Origin: Rickettsia typhi
GTDB lineage: Bacteria > Pseudomonadota > Alphaproteobacteria > Rickettsiales > UBA1997
Reading direction: 5' to 3'
DNA length: 18,970 nt
NCBI GenBank assembly: GCA_945906835.1
Contig: CAMDRL010000007.1
Coordinates: 1 to 18,970, forward strand
Of this stretch, positions 1 to 7,759 are shown piece by piece; the first letter of the stretch is position 1, and each line of letters begins with the position of its first letter. Both the position numbers and the translations under genes were made by a program. The notes below the pieces were generated by a model that saw nothing but the letters and a program-made list of their open reading frames with translations, made no database searches and had not been told where the DNA came from.

Positions 1-1187
1 TTCAAAACCTTACTAACCACACCAGCACCAACAGTTCTTCCACCTTCTCTGATGGCGAAGCGCAAGCCCTCTTCCATAGCGATTGGGTGAATTAATGCAA
101 CCGTGATTTTTACATTGTCTCCAGGCATAACCATCTCAGTTCCTTCTTGAAGAGTTACTGAACCAGTAACATCTGTGGTTCTGAAATAGAATTGTGGACG
201 GTAGTTTTTGAAGAATGGAGTGTGTCTTCCACCTTCTTCTTTGGTAAGAATATATACTTCAGCTTCGAAATCTGTGTGAGGAGTGATTGAGCCTGGTTTA
301 CAAAGAACCTGACCTCTTTCAACATCTTCTTTCTTGGTTCCTCTTAGAAGAATGCCAGCATTATCACCAGCTCTACCTTCATCAAGAAGTTTTTTGAACA
401 TTTCAATACCAGTACAGGTAGTTTTTTGAGTAACTCTGATACCAACAATTTCTAACTCTTCGTTGATTTTTACAATTCCTCTTTCAATTCTTCCAGTAAC
501 AACTGTTCCGCGTCCTGAAATTGAGAATACATCTTCAATTGGCATCAAGAAAGGTTTGTCAGTTGCTCTAGCTGGTTCAGGAATATATGAATCAACAGCA
601 TCCATAAGAGCTTGCATCGATGGCTCACCAAGTTCTGAAGCATCACCTTCAAGAGCTTTAAGGGCAGAACCTTTTACGATAGGAATTTGATCACCAGGGA
701 AACCATAAGCAGTAAGAAGTTCTCTGACCTCCATTTCTACTAATTCAAGAAGTTCAGCATCTTCTACCATATCAACTTTATTCAAGAAGACAACGATTGA
801 AGGAACACCAACTTGTTTAGCAAGAAGGATATGTTCGCGAGTTTGAGGCATTGGACCATCAGCAGCAGATACAACCAAAATTGCACCATCCATTTGAGCA
901 GCGCCAGTAATCATGTTTTTTACATAATCGGCGTGTCCAGGACAATCTACATGAGCATAGTGTCTCTTAGTTGTTTCATATTCTACGTGAGCAGTATTGA
1001 TTGTAATACCACGCTCTTTTTCTTCAGGAGCAGCGTCGATTTGATCGTAGCTTCTTTTTTCTGCACCACCTGATTTAGACAGGTAAGATGTAATAGCGGC
1101 AGTTAATGTTGTTTTGCCGTGATCAACGTGGCCGATTGTGCCGATGTTGACATGGGGTTTGTTGCGTTGGAAGACTTGTTTGGTCAT
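1..1187 (-). CDS. tuf: Elongation factor Tu, 3' end cut by window edge
   Basis: EF-Tu is the GTPase that carries aminoacyl-tRNA to the ribosomal A site. Translating the minus strand from the ATG at 1187 gives 395 codons with no stop. The N-terminus reads [20 protein letters not shown], followed by the P-loop GHVDHGKT (residues 19-26), [15 protein letters not shown] and NKVDM, all the expected GTPase motifs. The protein ends GAGVVSKVL plus a partial codon. EF-Tu is normally about 394-396 residues, so only the last residue or so and the stop codon are missing. It lies downstream of fusA in the usual str-operon order, but 428 bases separate the two, so its own promoter is likely. No clear Shine-Dalgarno sequence precedes the start. 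The identification is essentially certain; whether this is the only tuf copy cannot be told here. Confidence 0.98.
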   Translation of the reverse strand, partial: MTKQVFQRNKPHVNIGTIGHVDHGKTTLTAAITSYLSKSGGAEKRSYDQIDAAPEEKERGITINTAHVEYETTKRHYAHVDCPGHADYVKNMITGAAQMDGAILVVSAADGPMPQTREHILLAKQVGVPSIVVFLNKVDMVEDAELLELVEMEVRELLTAYGFPGDQIPIVKGSALKALEGDASELGEPSMQALMDAVDSYIPEPARATDKPFLMPIEDVFSISGRGTVVTGRIERGIVKINEELEIVGIRVTQKTTCTGIEMFKKLLDEGRAGDNAGILLRGTKKEDVERGQVLCKPGSITPHTDFEAEVYILTKEEGGRHTPFFKNYRPQFYFRTTDVTGSVTLQEGTEMVMPGDNVKITVALIHPIAMEEGLRFAIREGGRTVGAGVVSKVL

Positions 1188-1380
1188 ATCTGTACCAATT
1201 ATTTACGATTTATATTCAAACCTGAAAAACGAATTTCAGCATTTGTATGAATTAATATTTTTATGACAAAAACATTAAACAAATTTGTTAAAAAATTTTT
1301 GAAAAAAAATAACTGTCTTGAAGGTATTTTCTTTCGAAATTTTTTTAGAAAAATTTATGTAAAGTTGAAAAATTGTAATC

Positions 1381-1397
1381 TTATCTAAGGTAGATAA
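1381..1397. promoter_or_regulatory. Perfect 7-bp dyad in the tuf leader
   Basis: TTATCTA and TAGATAA are exact inverted copies separated by three bases, about 190 bases upstream of the tuf start. The size and symmetry would fit an operator, but AT-rich spacers produce such dyads by chance. No known regulator is assigned. Confidence 0.2.
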
Positions 1398-1584
1398 ATT
1401 AGGGCTTTACAGCTCACTTCAATTGACTTAAAATACAACTTCTTTATCAACTCTTATTTAGCGAGGTCCCGTATTTTCAAAATCTAAAAATATATTGCAA
1501 GATAAATATTTAAAATTTTATCAAATAGTTAAAAGATCTTAAAACTACCTCAAAATGGCGATGGTGGTGACATCGTTTTACACT

Positions 1585-1609
1585 ATATCCTGAGTTTTTT
1601 TCAGGATAT
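1585..1609 (-). terminator. Hairpin just after the fusA stop codon
   Basis: ATATCCTGA (1585-1593) and TCAGGATAT (1601-1609) form a perfect 9-bp stem with a 7-base loop, starting 6 bases beyond the fusA stop. In the fusA transcript the hairpin is not followed by a proper U-tract, so it is a weak intrinsic terminator or a 3'-end stabilising structure rather than a textbook terminator. It may partly uncouple tuf from fusA. Confidence 0.5.
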
Positions 1610-1615
1610 TACAAA

Positions 1616-3694
1616 CTATGATTTTTTAGCTCTAATTTCTTCAGCTACATTATTTGGAACTGCTTCATAAGAATCAAATTCCATACTGTAACTAGCACGA
1701 CCTTGTGAAAGTGAGCGCAAGCTATTTACATAGCCAAACATTGCAGCAAGCGGAACTTTGGCAGTAATTGCTTGAGCAACATCACGAGCTTCAAGATTTT
1801 GAATTTGTCCACGGCGACTGTTGATATCACCAATAACATCACCCATATATTCTTCTGGAGTGATAACTTCTACTTTCATGATTGGCTCAAGAATAATTGG
1901 TCCAGCTTGTTGCATAGCTTCTCTAAATGCGCTGCGAGCAGCAATTTCGAAAGCAAGAACGCTTGAGTCCACATCATGGAAAGCGCCATCCATAAGAGTT
2001 GTTTTTAATTTAACAACTTGGAAACCAGCTAAGAAACCTGTTTCTTTTGCTGATTCAAGACCCTTTTCAACGCCTGGAATAAATTCTTTTGGAACTCTAC
2101 CACCAACTACTTTACTTTCGAATAAGAAATTCTCTGTAATATCAGCAGGCATTGGTTCGAATACGATTTTGACTTTAGCAAATTGTCCAGAACCACCAGA
2201 TTGTTTTTTGTGAGTGTAATCAATTTCAATCTTCTTAGTAATAGTTTCACGATAAGCAACTTTTGGCTGACCAATATTAGCCTCAACTTTGAATTCGCGC
2301 TTCATTCGGTCAATGATAATTTCAAGATGTAATTCACCCATTCCTTTTAGAATTGTTTGACCAGATTCTTGATCAGATTCAATTCTTAAAGATGGATCTT
2401 CTGAAGCCAAACGAGATAAGGCCATGCCCATTCTTTCTTGGTCGGCAGTTGATTTTGGCTCAACTGAAACTTCAATTACTGGTTCAGGGAAAATCATTCT
2501 TTCTAGAACAATATCATTATCAACTTCAACTAAAGTATCACCTGTTGTGGTATTTTTTAATCCAGCCAAAGCCACGATATCACCGGCATAAGCTTCTTTA
2601 ATATCTTCGCGATTGTTTGCATGCATTAAAAGAATTCTACCAACTCTTTCTTTGGAGTTTTTAGTAGTATTAATAATACCGCTACCGCCAGTTAAAGAGC
2701 CTGAATAGATACGCACGAAAGTTAAAGATCCAACGAAAGGATCAGTCATAATTTTGAAAGCCAATCCAGCAAGCTTCTTATCATCGCAAGTGATGTTAAT
2801 TGCTTCTTCTGTTCTATTGTTAATTGCCGGAGTTTCTTTGATGTCTTTTGGACTTGGCAAATAATCTACTACAGCGTCAAGCAAGGTTTGCACACCTTTA
2901 TTTTTGAAAGCTGTACCATTTAAAACTGGTACAAAAGCGCCATCAATTGTAGCTTTACGAATACATCTTTTAAGGTCAGCTTCTGAAATTTCGGCGCCGC
3001 CTAAATAAGCTTCCATCAAAGCGTCATCTTGCTCAATAGCGGCTTCAACTAACTCTTCACGATATTGTTTTGCTTTATCAAGTAAATCAGCTGGAATTTC
3101 TTCAAGAGTGTAATCTGCGCCCATAGTTTCATCTTTCCAAACTACAGCTTTCATTTTGATCAAATCAATCAAACCACCATAATTTTCAGCTTCGTGAATT
3201 GGCAATTGAATTGGAACTGGACGAGCGCCAAGTCTGGTTTTCATCATATCTACACAACGGTAGAAATTAGCTCCAACGCGATCCATTTTATTTACGAAGC
3301 ACATTCTTGGAACTTTATATTTATTAGCCTGTCTCCAAACTGTTTCAGATTGCGGCTCAACACCAGCAACCGCATCAAATACACAAATTGCGCCGTCAAG
3401 AACGCGAAGAGATCTTTCAACTTCAATAGTGAAATCTACATGTCCTGGAGTGTCGATAATGTTAACTCTATGCTCTTTCCAGAAACAAGTTGTAGCAGCT
3501 GAAGTGATGGTAATACCGCGTTCTTGTTCTTGCTCCATCCAGTCCATTGTAGCAGCGCCATCATGAACTTCACCTATTTTATGAGACTTTCCAGTATAGA
3601 ATAAAATTCTTTCAGTTGTAGTAGTTTTACCAGCATCAATATGGGCCATAATGCCAATATTACGATATTTTTCGATTTCAATTTGACGAGCCAT
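1616..3694 (-). CDS. fusA: Elongation factor G
   Basis: EF-G is the translocation GTPase, which moves tRNA and mRNA through the ribosome and acts in ribosome recycling. The product is 692 residues, normal for the family. Visible motifs are the P-loop AHIDAGKT (residues 17-24), [10 protein letters not shown] (switch I region), DTPGHVDF and NKMDR, followed by the usual domains II-V with the C-terminal region [20 protein letters not shown] start it at the ATG at 3694 ([14 protein letters not shown]), the usual start; the two codons upstream (TTG TTT) are in frame but not needed. No Shine-Dalgarno sequence is evident. Instead of following rpsG directly it is separated from it by a glycosyltransferase gene and a pseudogene, and a promoter-like pair sits about 160 bases upstream. 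tuf follows 428 bases downstream. Confidence 0.98.
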   Translation of the reverse strand: MARQIEIEKYRNIGIMAHIDAGKTTTTERILFYTGKSHKIGEVHDGAATMDWMEQEQERGITITSAATTCFWKEHRVNIIDTPGHVDFTIEVERSLRVLDGAICVFDAVAGVEPQSETVWRQANKYKVPRMCFVNKMDRVGANFYRCVDMMKTRLGARPVPIQLPIHEAENYGGLIDLIKMKAVVWKDETMGADYTLEEIPADLLDKAKQYREELVEAAIEQDDALMEAYLGGAEISEADLKRCIRKATIDGAFVPVLNGTAFKNKGVQTLLDAVVDYLPSPKDIKETPAINNRTEEAINITCDDKKLAGLAFKIMTDPFVGSLTFVRIYSGSLTGGSGIINTTKNSKERVGRILLMHANNREDIKEAYAGDIVALAGLKNTTTGDTLVEVDNDIVLERMIFPEPVIEVSVEPKSTADQERMGMALSRLASEDPSLRIESDQESGQTILKGMGELHLEIIIDRMKREFKVEANIGQPKVAYRETITKKIEIDYTHKKQSGGSGQFAKVKIVFEPMPADITENFLFESKVVGGRVPKEFIPGVEKGLESAKETGFLAGFQVVKLKTTLMDGAFHDVDSSVLAFEIAARSAFREAMQQAGPIILEPIMKVEVITPEEYMGDVIGDINSRRGQIQNLEARDVAQAITAKVPLAAMFGYVNSLRSLSQGRASYSMEFDSYEAVPNNVAEEIRAKKS

Positions 3695-3851
3695 AAACAA
3701 TAAAATGGTTAAATTATTTTAAAAAATCATCACAAAACTTAAGCAAAACCAGCCTAAACTGAATTTGGTTTTATTAAATTTATTTGCTAAATTACTTCGA
3801 TTTGAGAGCTGTGTTTACTATACTTCAAAAACTTAAGCGTGAGGGCGGAGC

Positions 3852-3879
3852 AATATAGTTTGTGGTTTCTAATTGACAA
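3852..3879 (-). promoter_or_regulatory. Candidate sigma-70-type promoter for fusA
   Basis: On the minus strand TTGTCA (3874-3879) is followed after 16 bases by TATATT (3852-3857), close to the TTGACA/TATAAT consensus. It lies about 160 bases upstream of the fusA ATG and just beyond the last readable codon of the upstream pseudogene. Insertion of non-ribosomal genes upstream would make a separate fusA promoter useful. The assignment is by eye only. Confidence 0.5.
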
Positions 3880-3901
3880 GAATTTATTTTATGATTCTCG
3901 T

Positions 3902-4712
3902 TTAATTTCGCAGAAAAGAAATTAGTGGCTTGTAAATCACAAATACCCTTCTCTTTCCACCAATTAATACCAAAGAACCAAATTCGCTGATTATATGCAA
4001 ACCATGGCGATATGGGCTTTGTTTGTTCATTTTTATTTCTTTAACAAATTCTTCTCTAAAGCTTTCTTCACTTAGTTCAGTTATTTTATTAATCAGAACT
4101 GAAGAGGCATAATCTCTGGTGCAATTTTGAACGGGAAGATAAATTTCGCCATCTATAATGAATGTGTCCCAGCTGGTCTTGCTTAGAATAAATCAACTTT
4201 TACTGGATTTTTTGGATGCTCTTTAAATTCGTCAAATAATGAATTTGAAAAGGCAATGTGAAGCTTGGATTCAGATTCATCATCAGTTATGTAAAACATC
4301 CAGAACTTACCTTGATGGAATAAGATTATAGGATCAATAATTTTTTTACCAACAATAATATCTCTGATTTTTTTGCTGTAAGATTATTTTTATCAATCTC
4401 GTAAAGTGATAATCTGTTTTATTTGTTAGATTCACAAATAATAAAAATGGAGCCTTTTTGATTGATAACGAATGGGCAAGATAAATGCTTTTTATCAGCA
4501 AGCTTCTTATCTTTTGCAAGTCTTGCTACGATTATTAAGCCTCTTTTTTTAATTTGCGAATATTCTTCAAAAAATACAAATTGTTTGGAGTCAATTTTAA
4601 ACCCAAATGAATCATAGTAAAAAGTAACTTTGCAAGGATTATCAAGCCATTTTATTTTTATATCTTGATGTAAGATTTCCTGAATTGGAAAATTTAAAAT
4701 ACCTATATTTCA
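3902..4712 (-). pseudogene. Decayed gene resembling a GINT1-N-type (beta-fructosidase-like) sugar protein
   Basis: No intact reading frame covers this stretch, but joined minus-strand frames give a continuous protein-like sequence of about 269 codons. Recognisable pieces in order are NIGILNFPI, FGFKIDSKQFVFFEEY, CPFVINQKGSIFIICESN, IIDPIILFHQGKFWMFYITD, LHIAFSNSLFDEFKEHPKNP, ARPAGT, IDGEIYLPVQNC and SEFGSLVLIGGKRRVF. This order matches my recollection of the N-terminal domain of glucosamine inositolphosphorylceramide transferase and its bacterial relatives, a five-bladed propeller; that family call is from memory. Lesions are an in-frame TAA at 4419-4421, a frameshift at a run of seven T (4368-4374), a TAA at 4183-4185 directly before ARPAGT, and a frameshift near 4155-4168. 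A TGA (4710-4712) precedes the first readable codon. The ATG overlapping the stop of the glycosyltransferase gene opens only a 22-codon frame. The two genes were probably co-transcribed sugar genes. Confidence 0.75.
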
Positions 4713-5555
4713 TTAATTAATGAAGAAAGTTCTGCCAATTTTTTTTGAAAAAATTTCCCAAAAATTATTTTTTTCATTACGCATATATGAGTGAAAGGAG
4801 CAATAATGATATTTAAGACGCCAGCGATATTTCCACAGGTTAAAATCTGAGGTATTTTTATAATTTAGAATTCTAATTTTATAGCTTTGCGGATGTAAAC
4901 TAATTAAAAAATAAAAATAAAAATTATACTCAGCAACTGCGTAAGATTGTTCACGATTTTTTAGAAAAACTTTGTAAAAAGAATCACCATTTTTATCATA
5001 GCTTTCAACTCTTGCAAAAAGATCTTTAATCATATGTTTTTGCAATAACATATGGTGACAAATTCCTGAAATATTTTCAAATTCTTTTGGTAATTTTTTA
5101 GAAATATCTGGAAGAATTTTTTTAATATGCTTAAGAGTAATTTGATGGAAAGGAGAGTTTTCTAAATTTTTATCTTTGCTTAAATTATAAAGTGGCAGAC
5201 CTTCTTTCGAAAAGAATTTAACTTTGCGCAAAAAGACTGTATCAGCATCTAGAACTAAAACATTTTCTGAAATATTGGGAATTACCAATGGAGAGTAAAG
5301 CTTGAGGAGCTGCTGAAAATGCCAACCAACATCATTGCCAGATAAAATGTCACTGATTTCTTGATAAGAAAAGGGAAACAATGATTCATCAAACCATTCA
5401 GCTTCTTTTGTATATTTTTCTTTAGAGATTACTATGATTCTACGAATTGAAGCACCATTTTTTCTGATGCCTTTAATGCAGTGACTTAGAGTTTCTAGGT
5501 CCTTTTTGTGAGCGGGAATTGCAACATCAATTACAGGTTTTTTTACCTGAGACAT
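4713..5555 (-). CDS. DUF6492-type glycosyltransferase-like protein
   Basis: This 280-residue soluble protein starts VIDVAIPAHKKDLETLSHCI, then GASIRRIIVISKE, EAEWFDE, and GWHFQQLLKLYSPLVIPNI with LVLDADTVFL; the DAD motif is at residues 103-105. This layout (nucleotide-sugar-binding beta strand, DxD metal site) is that of a GT-A-fold glycosyltransferase and matches my recollection of the DUF6492 family. The substrate is unknown; a role in surface polysaccharide or LPS is inference. The C-terminal half is basic and aromatic. The ATG at 5555 has AAAGG four bases upstream, a short-spaced ribosome site. It lies between rpsG and fusA in the str operon, an odd place for such a gene, and its stop codon overlaps the first ATG of the downstream pseudogene. 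The reading frame is intact, but the decay of its neighbour raises the question whether it still functions. Confidence 0.8.
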   Translation of the reverse strand: MSQVKKPVIDVAIPAHKKDLETLSHCIKGIRKNGASIRRIIVISKEKYTKEAEWFDESLFPFSYQEISDILSGNDVGWHFQQLLKLYSPLVIPNISENVLVLDADTVFLRKVKFFSKEGLPLYNLSKDKNLENSPFHQITLKHIKKILPDISKKLPKEFENISGICHHMLLQKHMIKDLFARVESYDKNGDSFYKVFLKNREQSYAVAEYNFYFYFLISLHPQSYKIRILNYKNTSDFNLWKYRWRLKYHYCSFHSYMRNEKNNFWEIFSKKIGRTFFIN

Positions 5556-5583
5556 GCGACCTTTAATTAAGCTTTTTAGGGGT

Positions 5584-5610
5584 TTTGGGCAAGCTCAAAA
5601 CTTGCCCAAA
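5584..5610 (-). terminator. Perfect 10-bp hairpin after rpsG
   Basis: TTTGGGCAAG (5584-5593) pairs exactly with CTTGCCCAAA (5601-5610) across a 7-base loop. It lies 7 bases beyond the rpsG stop and about 28 bases before the glycosyltransferase start. In the rpsG transcript the stem is followed by ACCCCT rather than a U-run, so termination would be partial at best. It may mark the original end of the rpsL-rpsG unit or protect its 3' end. Confidence 0.5.
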
Positions 5611-5617
5611 GAACATT

Positions 5618-6085
5618 TTACCAACGATAGTGAGCGAAAGCTTTGTTAGCTTCAGCCATTTTGAATACTTCTTCTTTTTTCTTTGCAGCCCAACCTTTGT
5701 TTTCTAAAGATTCCAAAATTATAGTAGTAACTTTGTGAGAAAGATCTCTACCTTTAATGTTCACAATAGCAGTTTTAAGCCATTTCAAAGCAAGTGCAGA
5801 ACCGCGTCTAGCAGAAACTTCAACTGGAATTTGGTAAGTGGCGCCGCCAATTCTTCTTGATCTCACTTCAACTTTTGGAGTTACATTTTCCAAAGCTTCT
5901 TTGAAGATATCAATTGGGCTTTTTTTAAGCTTTTTTTCAAGATTATCGAAAGCTTCGTAAATTGCTTTTTCAACAACTGACTTCTTACCGTCATTCATTA
6001 AACGGTTCACAAATCTTGACACGATAACTTCATTATATTTTGCATCAGGAATAATTTTTCTGATCTTTGCTGCTCTTCTACGCAT
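5618..6085 (-). CDS. rpsG: 30S ribosomal protein S7
   Basis: S7 binds the 3' major domain of 16S rRNA, nucleates assembly of the 30S head and contacts tRNA in the E site. The 155-residue product has the family start MRRRAAKIRKIIPDAKYNEV, the segment VSRFVNRLMNDGKKSVVEKA, the motif RSRRIGGATYQIPVEV and the C-terminal end ANKAFAHYRW. Length is as expected. It follows rpsL in the standard order, but the 237-base spacer is unusually long and full of hairpin repeats. The ATG at 6085 is the conserved start; the bases before it are A/T only, with no Shine-Dalgarno sequence. In many bacteria S7 also represses its own operon by binding the rpsL-rpsG spacer; whether the altered spacer here keeps such a site cannot be told from sequence alone. 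Confidence 0.98.
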   Translation of the reverse strand: MRRRAAKIRKIIPDAKYNEVIVSRFVNRLMNDGKKSVVEKAIYEAFDNLEKKLKKSPIDIFKEALENVTPKVEVRSRRIGGATYQIPVEVSARRGSALALKWLKTAIVNIKGRDLSHKVTTIILESLENKGWAAKKKEEVFKMAEANKAFAHYRW

Positions 6086-6125
6086 TTTTTAATTTAATTA
6101 TGAGATAAAGTATAATCCTTAACTC

Positions 6126-6310
6126 GGTTTTTACTAAAACGATCCTTAAATCGTCTTCGCACCCAACTGCATTGGGCGACTATTCAAAACTTTTGTTCGA
6201 GCATATAGCTCTAACCTGTTTTTATTTTACTGGGTTCAGGCATAGCCTTCACCCGTTTTTTTACTAAAAACGATTATTAATCGTTTTTTATTTCTGGTTA
6301 AACCAGAAAT
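6126..6310. repeat. Chain of hairpin repeats in the rpsL-rpsG spacer
   Basis: The spacer holds several adjacent dyads. AAAAACGATTA/TAATCGTTTTT (6266-6276 and 6278-6288) and ATTTCTGGTT/AACCAGAAAT (6290-6299 and 6301-6310) are perfect with one-base centres. GGGT-tc-AGGC (6232-6241) pairs with GCCT-tc-ACCC (6245-6254) around ATA. CACCCAA and TTGGGCG (about 6162-6180) pair with one wobble. The block TTTTACTAAAACGAT near 6128-6143 recurs as TTTTACTAAAAACGAT at 6258-6273, an imperfect direct repeat. The 6232-6289 portion has the same layout as the element after tolB. These look like rickettsial-style palindromic intergenic elements; they could affect read-through from rpsL to rpsG. Confidence 0.7.
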
Positions 6311-6322
6311 ATCGTCAAAAAA

Positions 6323-6694
6323 CTACTTAGGTTTTTGAGCGCCGTATTTAGAACGGGCTTGTTTACGGTTTTTAACGCCTTGAGTATCGAAATACCCTCT
6401 GATAATATGATATCTAACACCCGGCAAATCTTTCACACGACCGCCGCGGATGGCCACAACAGAGTGTTCTTGGAGGTTATGGCCTTCACCTGGAATGTAA
6501 GCAATAACTTCAAATCCGTTAGTCAATTTAACACGAGCAACTTTGCGAAGTGCTGAGTTAGGTTTTTTTGGAGTAGTGGTGTAAACGCGAGTACAAACAC
6601 CTCTTTTTTGTGGACAAGCTTTCATAGCTGGAACTTTGTTCTTGCTGACTTGCTTGACTCTAGGTTTTCTTATCAATTGATTAATCGTTGGCAT
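6323..6694 (-). CDS. rpsL: 30S ribosomal protein S12
   Basis: S12 sits at the decoding centre of the 30S subunit and helps set translational accuracy. The 123-residue product carries the conserved block [18 protein letters not shown], then [14 protein letters not shown] and [17 protein letters not shown], and ends SKYGAQKPK. Both lysines whose replacement classically gives streptomycin resistance (in PKKPNS and GRVKDLPG) are present, so the protein is of the sensitive type. The start ATG at 6694 ([12 protein letters not shown]) is the family start. It is the first gene of the str operon here, with a good promoter-like pair about 100 bases upstream. Peroxiredoxin lies further upstream on the same strand but is separated by 269 bases. 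Confidence 0.98.
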   Translation of the reverse strand: MPTINQLIRKPRVKQVSKNKVPAMKACPQKRGVCTRVYTTTPKKPNSALRKVARVKLTNGFEVIAYIPGEGHNLQEHSVVAIRGGRVKDLPGVRYHIIRGYFDTQGVKNRKQARSKYGAQKPK

Positions 6695-6794
6695 GTAATG
6701 CTATTCTCTTTAAATTTATTATTTTGCAAAATTTTAGACTTTTTTACGAAGCAATCCTATTCGTTTTTAGACACCAAAATTTGAGGAGGGCGGG

Positions 6795-6823
6795 TTTTTA
6801 GTGTAATGAAAAAATTTAGTCAA
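6795..6823 (-). promoter_or_regulatory. Candidate sigma-70-type promoter for rpsL (str operon)
   Basis: On the minus strand TTGACT (6818-6823) is followed after exactly 17 bases by TAAAAA (6795-6800), about 100 bases upstream of the rpsL start. The -35 box differs from consensus by one base and the spacing is ideal; the -10 box is weaker. It is followed by a GC-rich stretch (CCCGCCCTCC) that could act as a discriminator or early leader. Called by eye. Confidence 0.5.
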
Positions 6824-6875
6824 TAAAAAATATATGTTTTTAAAGGTGATTATCTTTTGAGACGCAATAAGTTTT

Positions 6876-6940
6876 CATCTTGAGCGAAGCTACTGATTTT
6901 CTCTCTCATCAAGAGATGTTTCGCTAAGCTCAAAATGACA
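6876..6940. repeat. Dispersed palindromic element downstream of the peroxiredoxin gene
   Basis: CATCTTGAGC (6876-6885) and GCTCAAAATG (6928-6937) are inverted copies matching at 9 of 10 positions. The minus-strand reading GCTTCGCTCAAGATGA matches the end of another element at 13846-13862 (GCTTCGCTCAAGGATGGCA), and the inner CATCTCTT block also recurs there. This marks a repeat family scattered between genes. It lies just after the peroxiredoxin stop and may form the 3' end of that transcript. Confidence 0.6.
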
Positions 6941-6963
6941 ACTTAAAATATATCAAGAAATTA

Positions 6964-7566
6964 TTATAAGTCTTTAGCGTTATCAGCTAAATATTCAGCA
7001 ACACCTTTAGCATCAGCTTTCATGCCTTTTTTGCCTTTATTCCAGCCAGCAGGACAAACTTCACCATGAGCTTGGAAGAATTTTAGAGCCTCAACCATGC
7101 GAATTGCTTCATCGATATTTCTACCAAGCGGTAAATCATTAACAACTTGATGACGCACTACTCCTTCTTGATCGATCAAGAAAGTTCCGCGCAAAGCAAC
7201 AGCTTCGCCAGTTAAAACATCGTAGTCACGAGCAATTTGTTTAGTTAAATCTGAAACTAAAATATATTGAACTTGACCAATACCACCTTTTTCAACAGGA
7301 GTATTTTTCCAAGCCACATGAGTGAATTTTGAATCAACAGAAACGCCAATTACTTCAGCGCCAAGATCTTTAAATTCTTTTAATCTGTTATCGAAAGCAA
7401 TAATTTCTGATGGGCAAACGAAAGTAAAATCAAGTGGATAGAAGAACAATATACCGATTTTTCCTTTTAAATGAGATTTCAAATTAAATTGATCATTGAT
7501 TTCATTGTTAGGTAAAACTGCTGATGCTGTAAAATCTGGAGCTTGTTTTCCAACTAAAACTGACAT
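6964..7566 (-). CDS. Typical 2-Cys peroxiredoxin (AhpC/Prx family)
   Basis: The enzyme reduces hydrogen peroxide and organic peroxides using a reactive cysteine, protecting the cytosol from oxidative damage. The 200-residue product has the peroxidatic motif [13 protein letters not shown] with Cys51, and the resolving motif [13 protein letters not shown] with Cys171, as in typical 2-Cys peroxiredoxins. [17 protein letters not shown] and [15 protein letters not shown] are also family blocks. The start [17 protein letters not shown] is standard. It is of the Prx1/AhpC class; the reductant (thioredoxin or AhpF/AhpD) is not encoded nearby. It is divergent from nrdB, with a 193-base shared upstream region, and is followed by a palindromic element. 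A minor alternative name would be ahpC. Confidence 0.95.
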   Translation of the reverse strand: MSVLVGKQAPDFTASAVLPNNEINDQFNLKSHLKGKIGILFFYPLDFTFVCPSEIIAFDNRLKEFKDLGAEVIGVSVDSKFTHVAWKNTPVEKGGIGQVQYILVSDLTKQIARDYDVLTGEAVALRGTFLIDQEGVVRHQVVNDLPLGRNIDEAIRMVEALKFFQAHGEVCPAGWNKGKKGMKADAKGVAEYLADNAKDL

Positions 7567-7688
7567 ATTTTTAATATATTTGAGGTTGATATAAATTTTA
7601 AAAGCTGAGTAAATTACTCTGACATTTAGAAATTAACTTAGGTTTTGAATGTCGCAAAATCAACTTTAAATTTATATAAGATTTTAAA

Positions 7689-7717
7689 TTGCATTTTGAT
7701 GGTGTTGTGATTATATT
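7689..7717 (+). promoter_or_regulatory. Candidate promoter for nrdB
   Basis: TTGCAT (7689-7694), 17 bases, then TATATT (7712-7717), 42 bases before the nrdB ATG. Both boxes are near consensus and the spacing is ideal. The rest of the 193-base divergent region (7567-7759) is AT-rich and shows nothing else I can support. No NrdR-box pair was recognised by eye. Confidence 0.5.
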
Positions 7718-7759
7718 TTTCTTGTCGTTTTTTTAAATAATTATTTAATATCTCTATAT

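Larger units (their letters stand above)
1188..1615 (-). other. Long AT-rich spacer between fusA and tuf (tuf leader)
   Basis: These 428 bases hold no open reading frame or tRNA that I can support. They are strongly AT-rich with many A and T runs. Structures visible are the hairpin just after the fusA stop (1585-1609), a short inverted repeat CGATG/CATCG at 1559-1575, and a perfect 7-bp dyad at 1381-1397 (TTATCTA, 3 bases, TAGATAA). Several weak promoter-like hexamers occur but none stands out. The spacer is long for two translation-factor genes that are normally almost adjacent, so it probably contains the tuf promoter and an untranslated leader. That is inference. Confidence 0.5.

Noticed and set aside
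813..1073. Plus-strand open frame of 86 codons inside tuf
   Set aside because: It lies entirely antisense to the conserved GTPase domain of EF-Tu.
1821..2213. Plus-strand open frame of 130 codons inside fusA
   Set aside because: It is antisense to a conserved EF-G coding region and reads as the shadow of its codon pattern; no family features.
4710..4712. TGA read as tryptophan (alternative genetic code)
   Set aside because: All intact genes use TGG for Trp, and no TGA interrupts a functional frame; the TGA lies at the edge of a pseudogene with other lesions.
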